The position numbers and the translations under genes are program-made. 64,000 nucleotides of DNA from Pseudomonas tremae (GTDB lineage Bacteria > Pseudomonadota > Gammaproteobacteria > Pseudomonadales > Pseudomonadaceae). The notes under the pieces are model-generated. The model made no database searches. It was given only the letters and a program-made list of their open reading frames with translations, and was not told the origin of the DNA. The DNA lies in the NCBI RefSeq assembly GCF_001401155.1, contig NZ_LJRO01000384.1, positions 1 to 64,000 of the forward strand, in the 5' to 3' direction. This document shows positions 9,376 through 17,815 of this stretch, in pieces. Numbering within the stretch: the first letter of the stretch is position 1; every line of letters starts with the position of its first letter.

Positions 9376-9765
9376 TCAAGCGTGCAGAAAGGCACGCGCC
9401 TCACGTGCCTGTGAAATGAACCCACGCGTCACGTCACAGAACGTCGGCTCATCGAGCGACCCCAGTTCACGCTGCGCACACAGCCTTACATCACCCTGAT
9501 CGACGGCAAACCAGCAACCGTGCAGGCGGGCGACATCGAAGTTAAGGCTCAGCAGGCGCTGCAAATCGGCAGAGCGCTCAGGGCAGCGCCCTACGCGGCA
9601 ATGAAAAATGACCATCTCGCTATGCTCGGGCAACTCGATGACCGCAGCTTCGTTGTCCTGGCTGTCGTACAGGGCGCACACGCCGTTCTGCAGCATAAGC
9701 GGGGCGTCAAGCTGGGCACCAAGAGCACTGATAAAACGGGCGAAATCGGGTTGCGGGGTTTTCAT
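9376..9765 (-). CDS. shcE: Type III chaperone ShcE
   Basis: A 129-aa acidic protein of the class I type III chaperone size and fold type, expected to bind the N-terminal region of AvrE in the bacterial cytoplasm and guide it to the secretion apparatus. Its identity rests on position (convergent with avrE, downstream of hopM1, as in the P. syringae CEL) and on resemblance to ShcE. An AAGGA site lies about 10 bases upstream of the ATG. It is probably transcribed with shcM and hopM1 from the promoter before shcM. It is the only intact avrE chaperone gene in the window although two avrE genes are present. Confidence 0.88.
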   Translation of the reverse strand: MKTPQPDFARFISALGAQLDAPLMLQNGVCALYDSQDNEAAVIELPEHSEMVIFHCRVGRCPERSADLQRLLSLNFDVARLHGCWFAVDQGDVRLCAQRELGSLDEPTFCDVTRGFISQAREARAFLHA

Positions 9766-9803
9766 CGTTATAGTCCTTTAAGGGGGGAAAGCGCTATGAA
9801 TCA

Positions 9804-9837
9804 GCCGGGCAGCAGGCATCTGCAGCCTGTGCCCGGC
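9804..9837 (-). other. GC-rich hairpin in the hopM1-shcE spacer
   Basis: Outer arms GCCGGGCA... and ...TGCCCGGC enclose a CAGG/CCTG extension and a small loop, between the hopM1 stop and the shcE start. It lacks a T-run, so mRNA stabilisation or attenuation is more likely than termination. Its apex sequence survives in the scar between the avrE copies (3211-3225). Confidence 0.5.
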
Positions 9838-9844
9838 TTCGGGT

Positions 9845-12082
9845 TTAACGTGAGGTGGGCAGGCCTTCTTCCATCGCGCGTAACTGCGCATCGTCGAGCG
9901 AAACGTCAGGTGCCTGCGGGCTGCCCGGTGGCGTTGTCTGCGCGACGACTTGGGGCTCATCGGCGGACGGGGGTTTTGCCGGGGTAAGCGCAGCGCGGGC
10001 TGACGACACTCCGTTCAGTACACCTTCCTCGACGACCCGAACCGTGTCCACAGCCATCTGGGTCGGCAATTGCAACGTACCTCTGCCCATGTGATAGGCG
10101 TTTTCCAAGGCTCTTGGAATGCCGCTCAACGTGCTCGGCTGGAACGTATGTGGCAGCGATGCCCTGTCCGGGTGACGGATATTGTTCAAGGCTGTTTCAG
10201 TACGAGCCAGCATCGGCGTTGCACCGCCCATGCCTGCCTCCTTCAGCGCCTTGGCTTCCGCCGTCACCGACTGGTTTGCATACAGGGTAGACAGGTAGGA
10301 CACCGAACCAGTCGCAGCCAAAGCCATGTTACGCAGAATGGTTCCTGCACTCAGCCTGCCCTGCTCGCCTTTGGGCATGGTTGCCACTGGCGGCAATGAA
10401 CTGGTCAACGCAGAGCTCTGGATGCCCGACAGAGCCTTGCTGTAAAACGCAGTGCGAACCGCGGGATCACGCGGGTCCAGGCCTTTAGCCAGATCCTTGG
10501 CCAGGTCGGCATTTTTTCTGTCTGGCGTGAAGACTGGAATCTTGCGTCCCTGCGGATCGACGTAGGTGGAGTTCAACTGTGCGATCGTTTGCGTAGTGGC
10601 CGAAATACCACCTGCCATCCCGGATGTGAGGCCTCTGGCAGCCAAGGTCTGGCCATTGATCTGATTGAGATCGTGAAGCATCTGGCGAACAGCCTGACCG
10701 CCACCGAAAGAGCTGTAAGGAATCATTTCACCCAGCGGGTGGGTGGACGTGACCTGAACTTTTTTCTGATTCAGGATAGCCCGCTCGTCTTCGACCAACG
10801 TTTTGTCATCGCTCATTTCCTGGGCAGTTTTCTTGACCAGCTTGCCGTTGTCATTCTTGAGTTCAAAAGGGTCCGGAATGACCGAGTTGGTGTCGATGCC
10901 CTTGAGTGGAACCATGTTCAAGCGCTCATTGAGGCCAGACGTCTGCCACCCGGCCTGAATCAAGGGTTTTACCAGATTGGTGACACCTTCATGAGCAACG
11001 CCTGCTACCAGCCCCACGACTGTGGCCTTCAGCATGCTGGCGTCGCTGCTCTTGCCGGGTACGGCATCTTTCATTAGATCGTTCATGGCCGAGCGGACGA
11101 CACCCAGATGGGTCATTGACGCAATGAATTGCGGGATCGCGGCAGCCACAATCGGCCCGGCCCCCTTCCAGCCACCCACCGAATTGCGATCAGAATTTAG
11201 CGTCTGCACCAGAGTGTCCAGCTGCGCATGAGCGGCCACAGACTGAAGACGCTTGCCTTCCGGTGACTTGGGGAACCCGTCGCGCAGTTCGACCAGCGTA
11301 GCCTTGGCGTCGACCAGCGCCTGTTTGTCATTCTCACGAGTGAGTCGGCCACCGTCATCAGCATTTTCCAGCGCCGTGTTCAGATCCTCAATGTGGCTAT
11401 CGATCGACGCAATACTTTTGCTCAGCCCCTCTTCGATGGATTTGCTGGCACGGCCCGCGTATTTACCCAGCGCTTCCTGACTGATAGCCAGAGCATTCTG
11501 GTCGCGCAGACTGACAGGCAGGCGCGAACCGTCAGGCCCGGATAAATTTGCCCGTGCGTCATGCATGAGCTGGAAGTGCTCCAACTGATCGGCGACTGAC
11601 TGCGCAAAGCCTTTGATCAGTTGCCCGACTTCGGCCTTGTCGGGCGCCTGACCCGGCTGGGCAAACTTGCCTAACAGCTGCTGCAGGTCCGAGCCGTGAA
11701 ACTTTTTAAGTTGATAGCGCTCAGGTGACAGTCTTTGAGCCATCTCTTCGAAGGGCACCTTTTCCGATCCCGGCCGAGATAGCGCACTGCCGATCAATAA
11801 AGCCGCACGCGGGCTGATCAGGGGCTCGCCACTTTCGGTTGAAGTCGCCGGCTCGGCCATGAATTCCTTCAATATTTTTTCGTGCTCCGGATCGACTTTG
11901 AGCCTTGCTGCGCCAGCCGCCGAGCTCTCTCCCACTTCTGCAATTGACTGGCGGGGAGTCAGCGGCGGGTTAGTGCCCGGGGTGACCGCATTAGGGTGAG
12001 GTGCAGCAGCAGGGCTTGCGGCATGTTGCTGGCTCCCCTGAACCATCTCGATATTGCCTGAGCCAACTCGTGTAATAGTCAT
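9845..12082 (-). CDS. hopM1: Type III effector HopM1
   Basis: A 745-aa effector of the HopM family (about 712 aa in the reference strain as I recall). HopM1 works in the plant endomembrane system, promotes degradation of the ARF-GEF MIN7, and is functionally redundant with AvrE in creating a wet apoplast. The N-terminus is low-complexity with a Ser/Pro-rich start, followed by a long helical region with several hydrophobic Gly/Ala segments (about residues 310-370 and 480-600), and a Pro-rich C-terminus with EPQVVAQTTPPGS. Its ATG overlaps the shcM stop by four bases (ATGA), so translation is coupled to its chaperone gene. Confidence 0.95.
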   Translation of the reverse strand: MTITRVGSGNIEMVQGSQQHAASPAAAPHPNAVTPGTNPPLTPRQSIAEVGESSAAGAARLKVDPEHEKILKEFMAEPATSTESGEPLISPRAALLIGSALSRPGSEKVPFEEMAQRLSPERYQLKKFHGSDLQQLLGKFAQPGQAPDKAEVGQLIKGFAQSVADQLEHFQLMHDARANLSGPDGSRLPVSLRDQNALAISQEALGKYAGRASKSIEEGLSKSIASIDSHIEDLNTALENADDGGRLTRENDKQALVDAKATLVELRDGFPKSPEGKRLQSVAAHAQLDTLVQTLNSDRNSVGGWKGAGPIVAAAIPQFIASMTHLGVVRSAMNDLMKDAVPGKSSDASMLKATVVGLVAGVAHEGVTNLVKPLIQAGWQTSGLNERLNMVPLKGIDTNSVIPDPFELKNDNGKLVKKTAQEMSDDKTLVEDERAILNQKKVQVTSTHPLGEMIPYSSFGGGQAVRQMLHDLNQINGQTLAARGLTSGMAGGISATTQTIAQLNSTYVDPQGRKIPVFTPDRKNADLAKDLAKGLDPRDPAVRTAFYSKALSGIQSSALTSSLPPVATMPKGEQGRLSAGTILRNMALAATGSVSYLSTLYANQSVTAEAKALKEAGMGGATPMLARTETALNNIRHPDRASLPHTFQPSTLSGIPRALENAYHMGRGTLQLPTQMAVDTVRVVEEGVLNGVSSARAALTPAKPPSADEPQVVAQTTPPGSPQAPDVSLDDAQLRAMEEGLPTSR

Positions 12083-12579
12083 TGGAACCTCCCGAGAGCA
12101 GAAGCACTTTCACGCTTTGTTGCTGAAGACACCGGCAGCGCTGCTGGTGCGCTCGCCGCGTCGGTCTGGCCCTGGGCCATGAAGCCATGCTCACGCCACT
12201 CTTTGGCCAGTTCGGCAAAAGATCTCATCAGCAGCAGAACGCCTTCGGCAGAGGAACGCTCGATCCCTACCGACCCCATCAGCAACACCCTGCCGGTCTG
12301 AGCATTAAAGGAAAATACCGGGCTGTGGGCACCGGAGAACATGTGAAAATTGATGTCCATCAAGGCCAATAGCACGGTGTCACGATTGCGTGAAGGCAAT
12401 CCGCCCATGTCACCGTAGATCAACACAGCACTCCCCTCGTCGCGGTCCTGATATTGAAGGGTGAAATCCACGTCGCTGATTTTGAAATTGGCAGATTCGT
12501 AAAAGCGCTCGGGATTAGAGATCAGGCTGAGCGCACAGATCTCGTTGATAAGCGTGTGGTACTGATCATTGTTGGTCAT
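12079..12579 (-). CDS. shcM: Type III chaperone ShcM
   Basis: A 166-aa chaperone closely resembling ShcM (start MTNNDQYHTLINE; central DVDFTLQYQDRDEG and GDMGGLPSR). It binds the HopM1 N-terminus before secretion. It is the first gene of the minus-strand shcM-hopM1-shcE unit and overlaps hopM1 by four bases. The C-terminal 35 residues are Ala/Ser-rich and probably disordered. Confidence 0.95.
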   Translation of the reverse strand: MTNNDQYHTLINEICALSLISNPERFYESANFKISDVDFTLQYQDRDEGSAVLIYGDMGGLPSRNRDTVLLALMDINFHMFSGAHSPVFSFNAQTGRVLLMGSVGIERSSAEGVLLLMRSFAELAKEWREHGFMAQGQTDAASAPAALPVSSATKRESASALGRFQ

Positions 12580-12634
12580 CTCACGGCCTCCGGTTGGAAT
12601 GAAGCCACGCCCTATTCGATGGGTGTGTTAGCAC

Positions 12635-12663
12635 TGTGTCGAAGCCAATAGCATTTTGGTTCC
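12635..12663 (-). promoter_or_regulatory. hrp box for the shcM-hopM1-shcE operon
   Basis: Read on the minus strand: GGAACC, 16 bases, CGACACA. This matches GGAACC-N16-CCACNNA with one mismatch in the downstream block. It ends about 55 bases before the shcM start. Confidence 0.75.
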
Positions 12664-12722
12664 TTGCGTTCGGCACCCTGACAAAAAACGCCGCAGCGCA
12701 GAAATTGTCATGCGATACCGGT

Positions 12723-12750
12723 GGAACCCATCATCTCGCGTTGCCACTCA
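12723..12750 (+). promoter_or_regulatory. hrp box for hrpW
   Basis: GGAACC, 15 bases, CCACTCA: a full consensus match, 124 bases before the hrpW ATG. It is divergent from the shcM hrp box, whose near end is 60 bases away. Confidence 0.9.
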
Positions 12751-12874
12751 CCTCAGGCAACACCAAGGCGAAGTCCTCGTCGATCTATAGAACTGACAGC
12801 GGCACGGCGAACAACGCCGGTAAATCCGGACTACAACGCCGGTTCATCTGTCCATCCCATAGAGGTAAAGCACC

Positions 12875-13738
12875 ATGACCATCGGCATCAACTCAATGCA
12901 AGCGTCAAACACGCTGGACTTCTCGGCGCTGAATAGAGAGGGGTCACAAAACAAGGCGCTTAGCGAGCAAAATACTCAGAAAGCCGTAGACCCAAGCTCG
13001 TTGCTGTTTGCCAGTGACAAACAGAAAGACGTCAACTTCGGACAGCCCGACAACTCTGTTCAAAATTCGCAGGACGGCGGCAAGGCAGGCGACAGCCAGT
13101 CGAAGATAATGAAGCTGCTTACCGAGCTGTTGCAGGCGCTGTCGGATATGCTCTCGGGCAAGGATAAAAAACAGGACGCCGGCCAAGAGCAGAACAATGG
13201 TGGTGGCGGTGGCAACCAGGCGCCCAGCAACAATGGCGGACTCGGTACTCCGCCAGCATCAGGCGGCGGTGGCGGTACTCCTGCTGCAGCGGGCGGCGGC
13301 AGCGGTGGCGGCGCACCTGCTGCGGCAGGCGGTGGCGACAGCGGCGGTGGTGCACCTGCTGCTGCGGGCGGTGGCGGCGCACCAGCCGCTGGAGGCGCTC
13401 CGCAATCCCTTGCAAGCGCTGACGGCCCTTCGAACAACACCGGCGATGCAGCCAAGGGTAGCAATCCCCTTGAATCTCTGCTCACAGAACTAGCGGCTAA
13501 ACCAGGCCACGCTGGCTCGGCTGCGGAATTGGCAAGCGCTACAGATCCATCTGGCAAAGTCGATTCGGTAAAAGACGCTTCCAAGGCTGGTGCAGGTGCC
13601 GCAGCCACTGGGCACGGTCAGACCGAGCCTGTCGACAAGTCGGCGGCCAAGGGAGACCCTGCTGACAAGCAGAATACAGCTAACGTCGCCGCAGCCGACG
13701 CCAAGCCTGAATCCGACAAAGCCAAGGTAGCTGCCTGA
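12875..13738 (+). CDS. hrpW: Harpin HrpW lacking its pectate lyase domain
   Basis: A 287-aa harpin. Residues 1-105 match the HrpW harpin region (LDFSALNREG, EQNTQKAVDPSSLLF, DKQKDVNFG, then a Leu-rich amphipathic segment with LLTELLQALSDML). Residues about 106-175 are a Gly/Ala/Pro-rich linker with repeated GGG-AAAGG units. HrpW proteins of about 425 aa then carry a pectate lyase family 3 domain. Here only a degenerate start is seen (SGKVDSVKDASKAGAGAAATGHG), followed by an Ala/Lys/Asp-rich tail and a stop. No cysteine is present, as in harpins. RBS AGAGGT precedes the ATG, and a full hrp box drives it. Harpins are secreted helper proteins that assist effector translocation; pectate binding by this form is unlikely. 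Confidence 0.9.
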   Translation: MTIGINSMQASNTLDFSALNREGSQNKALSEQNTQKAVDPSSLLFASDKQKDVNFGQPDNSVQNSQDGGKAGDSQSKIMKLLTELLQALSDMLSGKDKKQDAGQEQNNGGGGGNQAPSNNGGLGTPPASGGGGGTPAAAGGGSGGGAPAAAGGGDSGGGAPAAAGGGGAPAAGGAPQSLASADGPSNNTGDAAKGSNPLESLLTELAAKPGHAGSAAELASATDPSGKVDSVKDASKAGAGAAATGHGQTEPVDKSAAKGDPADKQNTANVAAADAKPESDKAKVAA

Positions 13739-13772
13739 CAGGGAAGCCTTTCCGGTAAAAGCACCGGTAAAT

Positions 13773-13806
13773 GAAAGGGGCGTATTCTTTCGAATACGCC
13801 CCTTTC
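13773..13806. terminator. Bidirectional terminator between hrpW and hopAA1
   Basis: A perfect 15-bp inverted repeat, GAAAGGGGCGTATTC / GAATACGCCCCTTTC, with a four-base loop. Each arm ends in A- or T-rich sequence, so it can serve both convergent genes. Confidence 0.85.
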
Positions 13807-13831
13807 CGTTAACTGCAATGTTTCAAAATGC

Positions 13832-15292
13832 TTATGATCGGCCTGGCTGGAAAGGCATTGCGCTCGGTGATCCTGCCGCGATACCGCCTTCTTCGATATC
13901 AGGCTCACGAACGTTTCGACGACGTAACGAGTCGCGCAAGGAAGTCGCCGTAGCGGCAATCATCTCGCCGCCGGCGTCTATGCGTGCCTTGGCCAACTGT
14001 ACTGTCTGCACTGTCTGCTCAGCCACATAGCCTGTCGCACTGGACGCAGCGGATTTCACCTTGTCCTGTATGAACGATTCAGCTTTTTTGACAGCGGGAT
14101 CAGTTACCACCGCTGCCGTGGTCCAGCCTGCAAACACCCCGACAGAGCCTGCCAGGTTGGTTGCCTGGCTGACTGCTGCCTTGGCAGCCGGGTGAGTGAT
14201 ATTTTTCGTCGCCATTTCCTGCAACTTGCCCACCCCGGCAAAGCCACCCGCCAGTGCGAGACCGTTTTGCGCCAGGCTGGTGGCCGATACCAGACTTCTC
14301 ACCGCTTTCAAGCCATCGGTGGCGACGTCCAGCGGCAAACCGGCCACCCGCTTGCCTGCGTTGAGCGCTGCGCCGGAGTAGCTGGCGGACTTGATCGCGT
14401 TGTAGGCATCGAGCCAGTCGGTTTCTTCATTCAAGTCGGCCTTGGGTTCCTTGTCCTTGATGCCCAGTACAAATGCCCCGCCGCGCTGATGATCACGCGC
14501 TTGCACACCGACCATGTGATTACCAAAAGCTGCGTTGGCAGCAAGCCCGCCTGCCGCCGACACACTGATATCGACAGCGCCCTGCACGGCGGGGTTAGAT
14601 GCCAGCGCCGGAGCAAGTACGGTACGCACAGCATTCCTGGCCGTATAGGTCTGAACGCCTAAGCTCATATCCAAAGCCTGCCGCATGACACTGGGCGCAT
14701 GGCGCTTCACCGACGCGGCCATTGCATCATGCAGCTTGTCTGGCGATGTACTCAAGTAATGCAGGTCGCTGGTTGCTCGGTTCATGACCGTGGTGCCGAC
14801 CTGATCCATGACCCCCGACAATGCGCCGGGAAGCAGCGGTGCCAAAGGCTTGAGCGGAGCCGGCAACCAATTGCCCTCGCTGACCGCAGGCCGAATGTAT
14901 TGCAGCACCGACGCAGCGGCAAAGGGTGCGGCCCGCAACGCTGCCGACGCAGTGGCTGCCATCCTGTCGAATTTTTCCGCCTTGGCGAAGGTTTCGGCGA
15001 TGCTTGCAGGGGTTTCCCCCGCATCAAACAAACGTCTGGCGCGCGAATCGACAATGTTATCGATCTGCTCGTTGTGAGCATGAACGGCGTCCTGATCAGC
15101 GGATGGATCGTTTAACGGCAGCTTGTGTGCAGCGAACACGTGATCTTTCAGGTAATCGGTAATGCCCTGCAGATTGGCATGCTCGGCCGAACTGAGCGAC
15201 CGTACCGAACTGGAGGCGAAAGATTCTCTTGCGCTCTGAAAGTTCTCTATTTCAATGCTGGGGCGGGGACTGTCGGATCGATTGATAGGCAT
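13832..15292 (-). CDS. hopAA1: Type III effector HopAA1
   Basis: A 486-aa effector of the HopAA1 family, in its usual CEL place convergent with hrpW. The N-terminus is Ser-rich with the pattern expected of a secretion signal. The central region has several Ala/Gly-rich hydrophobic segments (about 110-170 and 215-260), and the C-terminus has long amphipathic helices and a basic LRDSLRRRN stretch. HopAA1 is known as a virulence contributor toxic to yeast, with a proposed GAP-like region. RBS AGAGGGA lies before the ATG, and an hrp box lies about 160 bases upstream. No dedicated chaperone gene is adjacent. Confidence 0.92.
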   Translation of the reverse strand: MPINRSDSPRPSIEIENFQSARESFASSSVRSLSSAEHANLQGITDYLKDHVFAAHKLPLNDPSADQDAVHAHNEQIDNIVDSRARRLFDAGETPASIAETFAKAEKFDRMAATASAALRAAPFAAASVLQYIRPAVSEGNWLPAPLKPLAPLLPGALSGVMDQVGTTVMNRATSDLHYLSTSPDKLHDAMAASVKRHAPSVMRQALDMSLGVQTYTARNAVRTVLAPALASNPAVQGAVDISVSAAGGLAANAAFGNHMVGVQARDHQRGGAFVLGIKDKEPKADLNEETDWLDAYNAIKSASYSGAALNAGKRVAGLPLDVATDGLKAVRSLVSATSLAQNGLALAGGFAGVGKLQEMATKNITHPAAKAAVSQATNLAGSVGVFAGWTTAAVVTDPAVKKAESFIQDKVKSAASSATGYVAEQTVQTVQLAKARIDAGGEMIAATATSLRDSLRRRNVREPDIEEGGIAAGSPSAMPFQPGRS

Positions 15293-15451
15293 GGAAATTC
15301 CCTCTCTGTATGCGCAGGCTTTATGACGTCGCGCTGGGATGGGCTTATCCGGACGACTTGCATGCGTACAGGCAAGGCAATTAAGCGTCGGTCCAACGGA
15401 GACAGAGATTGCGAACGTCCGGTGCCCGTCAGTGAAAAGGACCGACGAGAC

Positions 15452-15479
15452 TGTGTGGTTTCACATTCGTTGCAGTTCC
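15452..15479 (-). promoter_or_regulatory. hrp box for hopAA1
   Basis: On the minus strand: GGAACT, 15 bases, CCACACA. One mismatch in the upstream block; the downstream block is perfect. The rest of the 352-base gap between hopAA1 and the bestrophin gene (15293-15644) shows nothing else recognisable. Confidence 0.8.
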
Positions 15480-15644
15480 ACACCAGCGTGGTATGCCCCC
15501 AAAAGCGGTCTCGCGTGGCCTGCTCGAATTCATTTCAAAAACAATGAAGAATTAAGCGAATTTTAAGGCTGAGTGCGTAAGTTTGCGGCGTGGCGTGTTC
15601 ATTGATCGCACACAACCTCTTCCAACCAGCAAAGGAGTGCCGCA

Positions 15645-16589
15645 ATGCTTGGTCCTTACGAAAAAAAATGGCTGTGCATCACAAGAACGGTAACTTACGT
15701 TGGCTGGTCGCTGTTCTGGCTTTTGCTCTGGGACGTGGCCGTGACCGTAGACGTCATGCTGGTAGAAGGCGCCGGTATCGATTTTCCGCTGATGCCACTC
15801 ACCCTGCTCTGCTCGGCGCTCATCGTGCTGATCAGCTTTCGCAATTCCAGTGCCTACAATCGCTGGTGGGAAGCGCGCACCTTGTGGGGCTCGATGGTCA
15901 ACAGTTCGCGCAGCTTTGGCCGCCAGGTGCTGACATTGATCGACGCTGAACGTGAAGACCGCGATAACCCGATCAAGGCCACCCTGTTCAAGCGTCACGT
16001 AGCTTACTTGCGCGCACTGCGCGCGCACCTGAAAGGCAATGTCGGCACGGCGAAACTCGACGGTCTGTTGTCTCGGGAGGAAATTCACAAGGCCGCGCAG
16101 AGCAATAACTTTCCCAATGACATTCTCAATGGCTCCGCAGCGATCATCTCGCAAGAGTTCGCTGCCGGACGCATAGACAGCATCCGCCTGGCCAGGCTGG
16201 AGTCGACCATGGTCGAGCTGTCCAACTGTCAGGGCGGGATGGAACGCATCGCCAATACGCCGCTGCCCTACCCTTACGTCTATTTCCCGAAGCTGTTCAG
16301 CACCTTGTTCTGCATCATCATGCCGCTGAGCATGGTAACGACTCTGGGCTGGTTCACCCCGGCGATCTCCACGGTAGTCGGCTGCATGCTGCTGGCGATG
16401 GACCGTATCGGTACCGACTTGCAGGCTCCGTTCGGCAACAGTCAGCACCGGATACGCATGGAAGACCTGTGCAACACGATCGAAAAAAACCTGCACTCGA
16501 TGTTCGAGACACCCGAAAAACAGAGAATGGTGATTGACCCGCAAGGTCGGGACGGTAGCGTGTGGCCAACTCATCGATTTGCCGTTTGA
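15645..16589 (+). CDS. Bestrophin-like (YneE/UPF0187) membrane channel protein
   Basis: A 314-aa integral membrane protein of the bestrophin family. Two hydrophobic helices lie near the N-terminus (about 15-40 and 45-65), followed by the family signature SAYNRWWEARTLWGSMVNSS, and a second hydrophobic pair at about 215-250. A family motif FGNSQHRIRM is near the C-terminus. Bacterial members form pentameric ion channels; the physiological ion here is unknown. RBS AAGGAG lies seven bases before the ATG. It has no hrp box and is the first non-effector gene after the CEL. Confidence 0.85.
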   Translation: MLGPYEKKWLCITRTVTYVGWSLFWLLLWDVAVTVDVMLVEGAGIDFPLMPLTLLCSALIVLISFRNSSAYNRWWEARTLWGSMVNSSRSFGRQVLTLIDAEREDRDNPIKATLFKRHVAYLRALRAHLKGNVGTAKLDGLLSREEIHKAAQSNNFPNDILNGSAAIISQEFAAGRIDSIRLARLESTMVELSNCQGGMERIANTPLPYPYVYFPKLFSTLFCIIMPLSMVTTLGWFTPAISTVVGCMLLAMDRIGTDLQAPFGNSQHRIRMEDLCNTIEKNLHSMFETPEKQRMVIDPQGRDGSVWPTHRFAV

Positions 16590-16663
16590 TGATGCTCGCA
16601 GACATGCGCAGAAAGCCGAAAGACTCCGGTTGTTTCTGATCTAAGGTGCTGACGGATGTAGAC

Positions 16664-16687
16664 GGTTCGGGGGTGAACCCCTGAACC
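16664..16687. terminator. Hairpin between convergent bestrophin and LysR genes
   Basis: Interrupted inverted repeat GGTTC-GGGG / CCCC-GAACC with loop TGAA. It has no clear T-run on either side, so it is a weak terminator candidate. Confidence 0.4.
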
Positions 16688-16711
16688 TTACGGATCAATC
16701 AGAACGGCAGC

Positions 16712-17629
16712 TTAAAAAACAAACCCCTGACCCAGTTCACTTTCCATCCACTCAAGAAATCGCCTGACTCTGGGAAAGCTGGAATGGGCTTTGGGAAACA
16801 CCAGATGATGTGCGGCTACCGGAGCAGTCAGTTCCTGCGGGGCCACTTCGACCAGTTCGCCAGTGGCCAGGTACTTTTGCGCCAGCAAAGTACTTTCCAG
16901 CGCAAACCCCAACCCGTGACTGGCCGCTTCAAGTGTCATGTACGATCGGTCAAAACTCAGCGCGTAGGGCTTCTCCGGGCGAGCCAGCCCATGTCGGGCA
17001 AACCATTCGGGCCACTTCAACAAAGTAGCTTCGGAAAGAATCAACTCGCGGTCGAGCAAATCAGCTGCGCTGTCCACCGTGCGGCGCGCCAGCAGGGTCG
17101 GTGACGCCAGTACGGCGAACTGCTCGTCGCGCAGAGTGCGAACTTCATAACTGGGCCAGTTTGGCCTGCCATGGCGAATATCGACGTCGATCTTATCCCG
17201 GCTGAAATGCAGCGACTCATACGAGCACGACAGGTTGATCTGGATATCCGGGTGGCTCACCCGAAATGCCTCCAGCCTGGGCATCAGCCAGAGCAGTCCG
17301 AAACTGGGCGCAGAATGCAGACGCAGGCAATCGAGACTGACGTCGCTGGCTGCACGCTCGGTGGCGACAGCCAGGCTGTGCAGCACTCCGGAGACGTCTT
17401 TCAGATACTGCTCACCAACCGGTGTCAGCGTGACCCCACGCGCAGCCCGGACGAACAGTTGCCGGCCAATCAATGCTTCGAGTCTGGCCAGTTGATGACT
17501 GATCGCTGAAGGGGTCAGGTCCAGCACTTCGGCGGCTCTGGCCAGGTTGCCGAAGCGGGCTGTCTGCTCGAAGGCCTGAAGCGCTTTCAGCGGTGGCAGG
17601 CTCAGAGGTGCATCGTCATCAGGCCGCAT
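16712..17629 (-). CDS. LysR-family regulator (GcvA-like subfamily)
   Basis: A LysR-type transcription factor. The N-terminal winged helix-turn-helix reads FEQTARFGNLARAAEVLDLTPSA-type sequence, and the effector-binding domain follows from about residue 95. I prefer the ATG at 17629 (MRPDDDAPLSL, 305 aa) because CGGAG lies about 8 bases upstream; an in-frame ATG at 17668 would add 13 residues but has a poor ribosome site. It is divergent from the SDR-MFS-transketolase genes and probably controls them through the 147-base gap 17669-17815. Confidence 0.88.
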   Translation of the reverse strand: MRPDDDAPLSLPPLKALQAFEQTARFGNLARAAEVLDLTPSAISHQLARLEALIGRQLFVRAARGVTLTPVGEQYLKDVSGVLHSLAVATERAASDVSLDCLRLHSAPSFGLLWLMPRLEAFRVSHPDIQINLSCSYESLHFSRDKIDVDIRHGRPNWPSYEVRTLRDEQFAVLASPTLLARRTVDSAADLLDRELILSEATLLKWPEWFARHGLARPEKPYALSFDRSYMTLEAASHGLGFALESTLLAQKYLATGELVEVAPQELTAPVAAHHLVFPKAHSSFPRVRRFLEWMESELGQGFVF

Positions 17630-17815
17630 TGGCGCTCCGCTGTAACGGTTTATTTGAATTTCATGCATTCAACCACTCGCCTGACCGCTTGACGAGAGGT
17701 GAATTTTTTTCAGCATCCAGTGATTTTTGCGGCATTGCTCACAGCCCACACCGGGAACACTCTGAATCATCGATCACCAGAATCGACCCCATAAAAATAA
17801 TCAGAGGTAACCCTC

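Noticed and set aside
13197..13493. Gly/Ala-rich frames in the hrpW linker
   Set aside because: The GGC/GCA-rich repeats open all frames; only the hrpW frame has the ribosome site, hrp box and harpin sequence.
1..15500. Mobile element borders around the effector locus
   Set aside because: I looked for transposase or integrase genes and tRNA ends and saw none in the window; the left border lies outside it.
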